Of a DNA stretch of 53,504 bases, positions 7,933 to 15,416 are shown piece after piece. Within the stretch, counting starts at the first letter, position 1. Each line of letters opens with the position of its first letter. Location of the stretch: NCBI GenBank assembly GCA_038212015.1, contig JBBQUY010000014.1, forward strand, positions 1 to 53,504, in the 5' to 3' direction. Made by a program: the position numbers and the translations under genes. Source of the stretch: JAGQUL01 sp038212015. GTDB lineage: Bacteria; Actinomycetota; Thermoleophilia; Gaiellales; SKUG01. A model generated the notes under the pieces. The model was given only the letters and a program-made list of their open reading frames with translations. It was not told the origin of the DNA and did not search any database.

Positions 7933-9519
7933 ATGGGTATTCTCGACAACATCGGCAAGGGCAAGAAGACGAGCGGCACTCCGGCTGGACCGGGTGCAGC
8001 AGCTTCGTCGTCCTCTCGCACTGCGAGCGCTCGACCTTCGGGTGCGATGCCGGCGATCTCCGGCCGCCCCACGCGCCCCGGGAGCGCCAAGCCCACGGCC
8101 GGCAAGCCCGGCGCAGCCCCCGCAAAGTCGGGCGGCATGGCATCGAAGCTTCCCGGCAAGCGCCGCAAGAAGGGTGCACCGGCATCACCACGCGAGCGCA
8201 TCGCCAGCGCCGCCGCGCCGCTGCACGACCGCCGCCGACGCCTCGTGGGCGCGCGCGAGACGACCCTGCGCGACCTCGGCGGGCTGATGCTCGAGATGTA
8301 CAAGCGCAACCGGTTCCGCGAGGAGCTGCTGCTCGACAAGTGCGAGGAAGTGCTTGCGATCGAGGTCGAGATCGCGCACGTGGACCAGCGCCTGTTCCAG
8401 CTCGCGCCGCCGAACGCGGCCGGCATGCGCCCGATCGGACGCTGCGAGTGCGGCGCGCCGATCCATCCCGGCCAGAACTTCTGCGGCGTCTGCGGCCGCT
8501 CGTTCGCGACCCTCACGCAGGTGCGTTCGTGCCAGCGCTGCGGCGCAGGCCTGCGCCCCGGCGATTCGTTCTGCGCTACGTGCGGCTCGGAAGCGCCCGA
8601 CGCCCTCCAGACGATCGAGGCCGCGCCTCCTGGCTCGCCCGGCGTGCCGGCCATCGATGCTGCGGCGATCGCATCGAGCGCCGTGGCCGACACGCTCGTC
8701 ATGGACGCTCCACCGCTCGACGGTTCCGACGCTGAGCCCGCAGCAGACGCAGGTGCCGCACCGCCGGCTGGTGGGCCGTCGCCCGCCGCCGTCGAACAGG
8801 TCGCGGCCGAGGTCGATGTCGAGCTGCCGCCGATCGTGCTGTCCGGACCACCGGTCGACGCGCAGGCGCCGCCCGTGCTCGAACCGATCTCGGACGCAGA
8901 AATGGCTCCCGAGCCGGCTGGCCCGACGCCGCCGCCTGCCAAGCCCATGACCGAGCCTGCGGGTCTGGCCCAGCCCGCGCCGAGCACGGCACCGGCGGGA
9001 TTCGACTGGTCCACGCCTCCGGCCGCACCGGATGCGGCGATGGACGCGGCGCTCGAGTCGCTCCCGACGAGCCCGACCGATCCCGAGACGCCGTTCGCTG
9101 GATTCCCGCTGTCCTCCACGGTTCCGCCGCCGCCGATCGTCGATCCGATCGACGTACCGCTCACCAGCTCGGCAGCTGCGAGCCCGGAATCACCGGCGAT
9201 GCCGGAGACGCCCGCACCAGTTGACGCACCCGACGCCGGCGGGGATGCGGCGTCGTCCCGCGGTCGATTCGGGCGAGGGGGCAAGCGCGGCGCAGCACCT
9301 GATGCGGCGGCGAGCCCGAAGATCGCCAGGCCCAAGCTGCCGAAGGATGCGAAGGATTCGTCCGACAAGGACGCCGCGAAGGCAGCGAAGGCCGCCGAGC
9401 GCGAGGCAAAGAAGGCGCTTGCCGACGAGGCCAAGCACCGAGCCCGTGACGCCAAGCTGCGCGCGAAGGCCAAGGCGAAGGCCGCGCGCGATCAGCGCAA
9501 GCGCGGCGGCGATTCGTGA
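7933..9519 (+). CDS. Double zinc-ribbon protein with disordered regions
   Basis: 528 residues, no named family. Residues 1-85 are disordered and basic; about 86-160 form a helical, coiled-coil-like segment (HDRRRRLVGARETTLRDLGG onwards); residues 171-187 and 200-217 are two zinc ribbons of the CxC/CxxC-x10-CxxC kind (C171, C173, C184, C187; C200, C203, C214, C217). Then come about 220 residues rich in Pro/Ala and a Lys/Ala helix at the end (EAKKALADEAKHRARDAKLR). The stop overlaps the GTG of the next gene, so the two are translationally coupled. No Shine-Dalgarno is seen close to the ATG. Confidence 0.72.
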   Translation: MGILDNIGKGKKTSGTPAGPGAAASSSSRTASARPSGAMPAISGRPTRPGSAKPTAGKPGAAPAKSGGMASKLPGKRRKKGAPASPRERIASAAAPLHDRRRRLVGARETTLRDLGGLMLEMYKRNRFREELLLDKCEEVLAIEVEIAHVDQRLFQLAPPNAAGMRPIGRCECGAPIHPGQNFCGVCGRSFATLTQVRSCQRCGAGLRPGDSFCATCGSEAPDALQTIEAAPPGSPGVPAIDAAAIASSAVADTLVMDAPPLDGSDAEPAADAGAAPPAGGPSPAAVEQVAAEVDVELPPIVLSGPPVDAQAPPVLEPISDAEMAPEPAGPTPPPAKPMTEPAGLAQPAPSTAPAGFDWSTPPAAPDAAMDAALESLPTSPTDPETPFAGFPLSSTVPPPPIVDPIDVPLTSSAAASPESPAMPETPAPVDAPDAGGDAASSRGRFGRGGKRGAAPDAAASPKIARPKLPKDAKDSSDKDAAKAAKAAEREAKKALADEAKHRARDAKLRAKAKAKAARDQRKRGGDS

Positions 9520-10577
9520 CCGACGACGACCTGCACGAAGACGACGATTTCGTCGAGCCCGGGACGATCGGCGTCGGCATGGGGGGATCTTGCCCCGTGT
9601 GTCGCGCGCCCGTGGACCTGGGACAGGAGTTCTGTCTCGAGTGTGGCTCTCCGATTCGCTTCACGCCGCGCCAGCGCCGCCAACCTCGACCTGGGTCGCG
9701 CCCGGCGGCTCCTGCGGCCGTCGCGCCGCCGCGCAAGTCAGGTTTTCCCTGGATGCCGTTCCTGGTCGTGCTGGCGCTCGTCGGCGCGGTCATCGCGTTC
9801 GCGCTCGTGGATCGCGGCAAGGAAGACTCCAGCGCCAAGGACAAGGACAGCGGCACCGAGCCGGCACTGCCGACGATCACCAACTCGACCCCGGAAACCG
9901 AGACCTCGTCGACGGAGACGACGACCCTGCAGGACTGCGATCCCGCTCAGCCGCTCGGCGACACGCAGCCCGCGATCGTCGATGATCCCTCGCTCGATCC
10001 GAGCACGGACGGCGAACAGATCCCGTCCCTCAGCCCGGACGGCAGCGACGCGAGCGACCCGAGCGAAGATTTTGGCGGCTCCGATATCCCGTCGATCGAG
10101 CCGACCGAGACCGATGCGACGGTCACGGTCGATCAGAACGGCAACCTCTGTCCCGTGCAGGATGGGTCGACCGATGGTTCGGCGCCGCCGATCGATTCGC
10201 CCACGGACGGGTCGGATACCACCGACACCTCCGCACCAGGCACCGATCCCACGAACACGGGGTCGACGGGCGACTGGCCTGCAGGCAAGGACGGCTGGAC
10301 CGTGATCGTCGCCGGATATCCCACCGCGGAGCGAGCCACGCAGCGTTCGGTGGACGTGCAGGAGGACGGCTTCGACGACTCCGGCGTGCTCTTCTCGACC
10401 GACTTCCAGAGCCTGTGCCCCGGCTTCCACGTGGTGTTCAGCGGCGTGTTCGATAGCGAGGCGCAGGCCAAGGGTCGACTCGACGAGCTGGCAGCCAACC
10501 CTGATTACGCGAACATGTACGTGCGCGAGGTCAAGCGATCGGGCACGCGTCCGTCAAGCTGCACGCAGGTTCGATAG
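9516..10577 (+). CDS. Zinc-ribbon, single-pass membrane protein with SPOR-like C-terminal domain
   Basis: 353 residues from a GTG that overlaps the preceding stop (GTGA). A cytoplasmic zinc ribbon (C26, C29, C40, C43) is followed by a basic Pro-rich stretch and one membrane helix (about 79-98, FLVVLALVGAVIAFALV). A long acidic Ser/Thr/Asp-rich exported linker (about 105-265) follows, then about 80 residues starting GWTVIVAGYPTAERA and ending NMYVREVKRSG. The alternating strands and helices of this end resemble SPOR peptidoglycan-binding domains, but I rate that as tentative. Topology: N-terminus in, C-terminus out. With the preceding double zinc-ribbon protein it may form an envelope complex. 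Confidence 0.72.
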   Translation: MTDDDLHEDDDFVEPGTIGVGMGGSCPVCRAPVDLGQEFCLECGSPIRFTPRQRRQPRPGSRPAAPAAVAPPRKSGFPWMPFLVVLALVGAVIAFALVDRGKEDSSAKDKDSGTEPALPTITNSTPETETSSTETTTLQDCDPAQPLGDTQPAIVDDPSLDPSTDGEQIPSLSPDGSDASDPSEDFGGSDIPSIEPTETDATVTVDQNGNLCPVQDGSTDGSAPPIDSPTDGSDTTDTSAPGTDPTNTGSTGDWPAGKDGWTVIVAGYPTAERATQRSVDVQEDGFDDSGVLFSTDFQSLCPGFHVVFSGVFDSEAQAKGRLDELAANPDYANMYVREVKRSGTRPSSCTQVR

Positions 10578-10725
10578 CGGTTCGTGCCCGTTGTTCGGTC
10601 GGTTGATCTTCGTCGGTCGTGCTGCGCCACGTTCGTGGCCGTCGGCGGCCGCCGCCCTGCTGCGTCGATTCCGGCGTGATCATGAGCCTGCGATCCTCTC
10701 TCGGACAGCGAACGCACGACAGCAC

Positions 10726-10753
10726 TTGCCAGTCGGCGCGATTCCCGTACAGT
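10726..10753 (+). promoter_or_regulatory. Candidate sigma-70-type promoter for the gene at 10843
   Basis: TTGCCA at 10726-10731 and TACAGT at 10748-10753 are separated by 16 nt, close to the housekeeping consensus, and lie about 90 nt before the next start codon. Confidence 0.45.
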
Positions 10754-10842
10754 GGAGCTACGACGGCGCTCGCCAGGGTGGCCCGTCGTGCCAGGGGGAA
10801 CGTGCCGAACGGCGGGGGGCCGGGGCACAGTCAGAGGCACCA

Positions 10843-11250
10843 ATGTATCGATTCAGCCGAGCGATCTACCTCGAGACGCGAGAACTCATCGCGGGCGAGG
10901 ACCTTGCAGAAACCACGGAAGCGCGTCGCCGCGTGCTGTTGGCCTGCGAGGCAACCATGGAGCGACTTGCGAAGGACAGCCGCTACTTTGCCGATCCGGC
11001 GAAGAGCCTGTTCTCCGACATCCGCTACTACTACCCGATCCGGGAGCAGGAGCGCGTCTACCACGTCGTGAAGACGTATCTGGCAGCTGCGCTGGTGTTC
11101 CTCGAGAAGGAGCAGGAGCGGGCGGTCACCGAGGGCGCGATGCTGCGCTGTCGCGCCCAGACGCGCAAGGGCAAGGCCTGCCAGCGCACGCCGCTGCCCG
11201 ACTCGAACTTCTGCCCGTCGCACCAGCACCTCGCGAGCATCGTCGCCTAG
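10843..11250 (+). CDS. Small hypothetical protein with C-terminal Cys/His zinc motif
   Basis: 135 residues. The first 95 are helical, with many aromatic and charged residues (YFADPAKSLFSDIRYYYPIR); the end carries CRAQTRKGKACQRTP and FCPSHQH, i.e. C-x9-C-x10-C-x2-H, a small zinc-binding pattern found at the end of several uncharacterised bacterial proteins. ATG at 10843 is preceded by GAGG at a usable distance; in-frame codons upstream to 10591 look non-coding. It has its own promoter candidate and a terminator at 11296. Function unknown. Confidence 0.68.
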   Translation: MYRFSRAIYLETRELIAGEDLAETTEARRRVLLACEATMERLAKDSRYFADPAKSLFSDIRYYYPIREQERVYHVVKTYLAAALVFLEKEQERAVTEGAMLRCRAQTRKGKACQRTPLPDSNFCPSHQHLASIVA

Positions 11251-11295
11251 CCGACGCATGCCCGAGGCGCGCGCGACGCGCATCGAACTTCCCGT

Positions 11296-11317
11296 GAGCC
11301 CGCTACCCGGCGGGCTC
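11296..11317 (+). terminator. Hairpin terminator after the Cys/His protein gene
   Basis: GAGCCCGC (11296-11303) pairs with GCGGGCTC (11310-11317) across a 6-nt loop, 45 nt after the stop and followed by a pyrimidine-rich stretch. Confidence 0.65.
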
Positions 11318-11368
11318 GCGTGTCTTCTCGATCCGAAGGCGCACCACGGCCGCACAAGACGACCAACC

Positions 11369-11394
11369 CAACGTTTGGTACTCATGCGGTCACA
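11369..11394. repeat. 26-nt intergenic repeat, copy A
   Basis: CAACGTTTGGTACTCATG followed by CGGTCACA. 24 of 26 positions match 49879-49904 near the other end of the window. It lies in the 459-nt gap before pafBC, which otherwise holds only the terminator and the palindromes listed separately. Confidence 0.55.
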
Positions 11395-11585
11395 TTCGTC
11401 GTGTTGGTCGTTGACGACGTTCCGGCCTGCGCGCGACCGCGCGCGAGTATGCGCGTGATACCCATCAGGTCGGACGCAGCGCGCGAATCTCCGCAAGTCC
11501 GTTTTTGAAACCTGCGAAGCGGCCACTGGCATGTCAGTTTTGTCCGCAACGTGCGGGGTTTTGCGGCCGAGCAAGTCTCGATCCC

Positions 11586-11614
11586 CTACCGTCGAACGGT
11601 AGTGCATGACTACC
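11586..11614. promoter_or_regulatory. Overlapping inverted repeats upstream of pafBC (candidate operator)
   Basis: CTACCGT-cga-ACGGTAG (11586-11602) is a perfect 7-bp palindrome, and its right arm GGTAGT (11598-11603) pairs again with ACTACC (11609-11614) across gcatg. Three half-sites in 29 nt, about 95 nt before the start codon of pafBC, fit an operator or alternating hairpins. No known consensus was recognised. Confidence 0.45.
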
Positions 11615-11709
11615 ATCACCGCCGTGGATGTGGGAACGACGAGCCGCGGCGGGTGGGGAACCCGTTCAGCGGCTCGTCATTGAACAGAACTCGGGAGAAG
11701 GGGTACTTC

Positions 11710-13776
11710 ATGACGCTCGAAAAGGAAAAGCTGGTCCGTCAGCTGTCGCTCGTTGCATTTCTGATGAGCATGAACCGGCCGATCACGGCGCGTGACGTCC
11801 GCGAGAGCGTCGAGGGCTACTCGCACATGGGCGACGACGCGTTCGCGCGCCGCTTCTACGCCGACCGCACCGACCTGCTCGGGCTCGGCCTGCCGCTCAA
11901 CTCCACCCGCGACGACGACACCGGCGAGGAGCTCTACACGCTGAGCGCCCGGCAGTACATGCTGCCCAACCTGGACCTGTCCGACCGCGAGGTCACCGCG
12001 CTCAACTCGTGCCTGTCGCTGCTCGACGGCCAGTTCGCCTACGCCGAGCCGCTGCGCCTCGCACTGCAGAACCTCACGCTCGGTCGCGAGAATCCGATGA
12101 CCGACCCGGCGCTCGCCTCCACCGAGGTCAAGCTCACCGGCAGCGATTACTCCCCCGAGATCGCCGCGCGCATCGCCAAGCTCGAGACGGCGATCACCAA
12201 GCGCCGCACGATCACCTTCAACTACTTCACGATGGGTCGCGGCGCCGACGAGGACCGCGTCGTCGATCCCTACACGCTCGTGTGGAACGGCGGCCAGTGG
12301 TACCTGGTCGGCTGGAGCCACGAGCGCCAGGACGTGCGCCAGTTCCGCCTGTCGCGCATCCAGGGCGAGATCAAGTTCACGAGCCGCAAGGAGCGTGACT
12401 TCGAGGTCCCCGCCGACTTCGATGCCACCGAGTACCGAACCCGCCCGACGTGGCAGTTCGGCGAGCCGGTTGGCGAGGCCGACCTGTGGGTCGACCCCTC
12501 CGCCGCATGGTGGGTCGAGCGTTCGTTCGAGCGCGCCGGCGAGGTCGTCGAGCGCAACGACGACGGCTCCGTCACGTTCCGCACGCCGTACGCAGCGGGC
12601 AGCTGGCTCGTCGGCTGGATCCTCGGCATGAACGGACTCGTGCGCCCGATGGGCCCGAGCGAGATCGTCGACGGCGTCCAGACCGCACTCGAGGAGATCG
12701 AGCGACAGCACGACGGCGCGCCCACCAAGCTCGCCGGCGAGCTGCCCCCGCTCGACATGCCCGACGTCGCCCCGCGCCGCCGCAAGCCCGTCGCACCGGT
12801 CGGCGCCGAGCAGTTCGCGCTGCTGCAGGCGCTCATGAGCGACCTGCTCGCATCCTGCAACCCGCGTGGCGAAGGCGAAGTCGAAGCCGCCGGCCTCATG
12901 GCGCGCTACGGACTCGACGCGAAGGCGCTCGGCGAAGCCGTCGACCTGCTCACGCTCGTCAACTTCGGCGCCGGCGCGTACGCGATGTACGCCGAGCTCG
13001 ACGGTGACGTCGTCAAGGTCGACGCGTGGCCTGACGGCGAAGTCTTCCGACGCCCCGCACGGCTGTCGCCGCTCGAGGCGAAGGCATTGCTGCTCGCGCT
13101 CGACCTGGTCGGCCCGCTCGTCGCGGCAACTGCCAAGAGCGACCTCGACTCCGTGCGCGCCAAGCTCACGGAGGGCTTCGGCGGTTATGGCAGCCCCACC
13201 GTGCCTGCGACCGCGCCGACGCGCAGCGAGCAGCACGTGCTCGAGGAGCTCACGACCGCGATGAACAAGCAGCGCGTGCTGCGCATCGAGTACTACACGC
13301 AGGGCCGCGGCGAGCTGTCCGTGCGTGACGTGGAGCCGATGCGCCTGCAGCGCCTCAAGTCGCACTGGTACATCGTCGCATGGTGCCGCAAGGCCGACGA
13401 CCTTCGCTCGTTCCGCCTCGACCGCATCAAGTCGCTCGACGTCCAGAAGGACACGTTCGAGATGCGCGACGTGGACCTGACGGGCTACGAGGCCGACACG
13501 CCCCGCACGCTGCAGGATGCGTCGCCGCGCGTCGCCGACGTGTGGTTCGCGCCGTCGGCTGCCGGCTACGTCGTCGAGAAGGGCGGGGACGTCAAGCGCC
13601 TCGTCGACGGCTCGGCCGTGCTGCACGTGGCCACGTCCGGTGACACCTGGCTGCTCGAGGAGATCCTCAAGTACCGTGGCCAGGCCGTAGTCACGACTCC
13701 CGCCGGTCTCCGCGAGACGGTCGCCACGCGTGCCGGCGAGCTGCGCTCGCTGCTGTCGCGCGTGCCGGTCGCCTGA
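11710..13776 (+). CDS. pafBC: Fused PafB-PafC-type WYL-domain transcriptional activator
   Basis: 688 residues, twice the size of a single PafB or PafC. Each half has an N-terminal winged-helix segment, a WYL domain and a C-terminal WCX extension. The WYL cores are visible at about residue 195 (GGQWYLVGW with RQFRLSRI) and 551 (SHWYIVAW with RSFRLDRI). PafBC is the DNA-damage-responsive activator that works beside or independently of LexA in actinobacteria; WYL domains are thought to sense single-stranded nucleic acid. Fused forms are known in some actinobacteria. ATG at 11710 follows GGAGAAGGGG; the frame is open further upstream without similarity. No proteasome or Pup genes adjoin it here. 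Confidence 0.88.
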   Translation: MTLEKEKLVRQLSLVAFLMSMNRPITARDVRESVEGYSHMGDDAFARRFYADRTDLLGLGLPLNSTRDDDTGEELYTLSARQYMLPNLDLSDREVTALNSCLSLLDGQFAYAEPLRLALQNLTLGRENPMTDPALASTEVKLTGSDYSPEIAARIAKLETAITKRRTITFNYFTMGRGADEDRVVDPYTLVWNGGQWYLVGWSHERQDVRQFRLSRIQGEIKFTSRKERDFEVPADFDATEYRTRPTWQFGEPVGEADLWVDPSAAWWVERSFERAGEVVERNDDGSVTFRTPYAAGSWLVGWILGMNGLVRPMGPSEIVDGVQTALEEIERQHDGAPTKLAGELPPLDMPDVAPRRRKPVAPVGAEQFALLQALMSDLLASCNPRGEGEVEAAGLMARYGLDAKALGEAVDLLTLVNFGAGAYAMYAELDGDVVKVDAWPDGEVFRRPARLSPLEAKALLLALDLVGPLVAATAKSDLDSVRAKLTEGFGGYGSPTVPATAPTRSEQHVLEELTTAMNKQRVLRIEYYTQGRGELSVRDVEPMRLQRLKSHWYIVAWCRKADDLRSFRLDRIKSLDVQKDTFEMRDVDLTGYEADTPRTLQDASPRVADVWFAPSAAGYVVEKGGDVKRLVDGSAVLHVATSGDTWLLEEILKYRGQAVVTTPAGLRETVATRAGELRSLLSRVPVA

Positions 13777-13878
13777 GTTTCGTCGTCACGAGCATGGACG
13801 CTCACGCGGGGCACGGAAGCCCCCACGACGACGCATCGCCGGGTTCGCCCTCGCACGCGCGCGGGCAGGATCGGAGTG

Positions 13879-14367
13879 ATGACGGAGAACCAGCGCGAGT
13901 CGTTTCGGATCGGTCCCGATTCGGACCTGAAGGCGGAGCTGTTCCACGAGGGACGGATCACGCCATGCCAGCTCGAGAACCTGAGCGCCGGTGGCGCGAA
14001 GGTGACGAGCGAGGTACGCATGCCCGCGGGCGCGCAGTGCACGCTGGGCGTGCGACTGGGATCGTCGATGCGGGCGTCGACCGCGATCCCGTATGTGAGC
14101 TTCCTCATGGAGGTGCTCGACCGCGACGATCCGGCCTCGGGGCCGGTGACGTACCGGCTGCGGAGCACGACCGCGCCGGGGTCGGACGAGTACGAAGCGG
14201 CAGCGAAGCTGGTGTTCGAAGCGCAGCGCCAGTCGCGATCGCGCGCGACGGGCACCGACGAAGCGAGCCCGATGGCTTCGGACGAGGAGCGTCGCTCGAA
14301 GCTGCGCGTGCCGAAGCGACCCCGATTCACGAAGCGATCGCTGCGCCCGGGGCCCGGTCCCGACTGA
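13879..14367 (+). CDS. PilZ-domain protein (putative c-di-GMP effector)
   Basis: 162 residues. RESFRIGP near the N-terminus and LENLSAGGAKV about 30 residues later correspond to the RxxxR and D/NxSxxG ligand-binding motifs of PilZ domains, although the first motif is abbreviated. The barrel covers about residues 5-110; the last 50 residues are basic and disordered. ATG at 13879 follows AGGATCGGAG; a GTG three bases earlier is an alternative. c-di-GMP binding is expected from the family, not shown. The gene is on its own between pafBC and the nucleoside kinase. Confidence 0.75.
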   Translation: MTENQRESFRIGPDSDLKAELFHEGRITPCQLENLSAGGAKVTSEVRMPAGAQCTLGVRLGSSMRASTAIPYVSFLMEVLDRDDPASGPVTYRLRSTTAPGSDEYEAAAKLVFEAQRQSRSRATGTDEASPMASDEERRSKLRVPKRPRFTKRSLRPGPGPD

Positions 14368-14444
14368 TCGACGGAGTGGCCGCCCGCCAGCGCGGTAGCG
14401 ATCGCGCACCGACCGCGTCCGGTGTCGATTCCATACTTTGGGAC

Positions 14445-15158
14445 ATGGGTGGAGCAGGGGCACGACACGTCGCAATCGCAGGCAACATGGGCGTCGGCAA
14501 GAGCACGCTGACAGCGGCGCTCGCCGACCGGCTCGGGGCCGATGCGTACTACGAGAGCATCGCGGAGAATCCGTATCTGGAGCGGTTCTACGAGGACATG
14601 AGCCGGTGGAGCTTCCACTCGCAGTTCACGTTTCTGAGCCAGGCATTCCGCCAGCACTGCGACATCCTCTCCACCGCGGACGTGAGCGTTCAGGACCGCA
14701 CGATCTACGAACACTTCCACGTGTTCGTGACGAGCCACTTCGAGCAGGGGATCCTCGAGGAAGAGCAGTTCCGCTCGCTCGAAGACCACTTCCGCTCGCT
14801 CACGCGCGTGGTGCCGGGTCCCGACCTGATGATCTACCTGCGCGCGGGCATTCCGACGCTCGTGGAACGCATTCGGGGCCGTGACCGCTCGATCGAGGCG
14901 AACGTGCAGGTCGAATATCTGCAGGGCCTCGAGGATCGATACGAGCGGTGGATGGCCAGCTACGACGCCTCCGACGTGCTCGTGATCGACACCGACAACA
15001 TCGACATCCACGATGGCGAACAGCGCGAGATGCTGCTGTCGCTCATCGAGGAGCGAGTCGCGGGTCGGTCGGCAAAGGCACCGTTCGCGGCGATGCGCCG
15101 TCGTCGCGCCGAGCGTGCGGAACAGCGTGCGCTGGCCGCCACGCCCCTGCCTGCCTGA
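14445..15158 (+). CDS. Deoxynucleoside kinase (dGK/dAK type)
   Basis: 237 residues. It has a P-loop GNMGVGKST near residue 13-21, the E-S-I-x-E-NPYLERFYED substrate motif, QDRTIYEHFHVF (DRS-like motif) and a lid-like IRGRDRSIE segment, all as in the dNK/dGK/dAK family that phosphorylates deoxynucleosides in salvage. The C-terminal 25 residues are Arg/Ala-rich and extra. No Shine-Dalgarno precedes the ATG at 14445, but CATACT lies 9 nt upstream and could be a -10 box of a leaderless transcript. Substrate preference cannot be read from sequence alone. Confidence 0.88.
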   Translation: MGGAGARHVAIAGNMGVGKSTLTAALADRLGADAYYESIAENPYLERFYEDMSRWSFHSQFTFLSQAFRQHCDILSTADVSVQDRTIYEHFHVFVTSHFEQGILEEEQFRSLEDHFRSLTRVVPGPDLMIYLRAGIPTLVERIRGRDRSIEANVQVEYLQGLEDRYERWMASYDASDVLVIDTDNIDIHDGEQREMLLSLIEERVAGRSAKAPFAAMRRRRAERAEQRALAATPLPA

Positions 15159-15173
15159 CGTCGCGCGATCGAG

Positions 15174-15416
15174 CTAACGGAAGCGGCCGAGCAGCCGCCC
15201 GGTCATGCCGCGAGTCTCCGGAGCGTCGAGCCGACGTCGCGTGACCGCGCTGTCGGCGATGAGCGCCGTCTGCGCGATGAGACGCCCGATCGATCGCGGG
15301 CGCGGAGCCGGCGCGGTGCCGGCCGGGACGACCGGATCTGCGACCAGTCGAAGATGGTCGCGTCGACGCGTCTCGTCCGACTTGGGGTCACGCGTGTCTC
15401 GAGGTGAATCGCTCAT
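15174..15416 (-). CDS. Small basic hypothetical protein coupled to the phosphodiesterase gene
   Basis: 80 residues, Arg-rich (about 20% Arg), with no recognised domain. Its ATG overlaps the stop of the upstream gene as TGATG, indicating translational coupling, and a GTG at 15419 is an alternative. It fills the space to the kinase gene end almost exactly, which supports a real gene, but composition alone could allow a chance frame in this GC content. Confidence 0.5.
   Translation of the reverse strand: MSDSPRDTRDPKSDETRRRDHLRLVADPVVPAGTAPAPRPRSIGRLIAQTALIADSAVTRRRLDAPETRGMTGRLLGRFR

Noticed and set aside
9650..10305. Overlapping Arg-rich plus-strand frame in the SPOR-like gene
   Set aside because: Out-of-frame shadow; the main frame has zinc ribbon and membrane helix.
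11380..11400. Small leader peptide starting MSTKR in the 26-nt repeat
   Set aside because: The two copies diverge right after the repeat and no ribosome site is evident, so it is not annotated as a gene, only mentioned as an option.
11677..13626. 649-codon frame antisense to pafBC
   Set aside because: Typical antisense shadow of a high-GC gene; the plus-strand gene has clear WYL domains.
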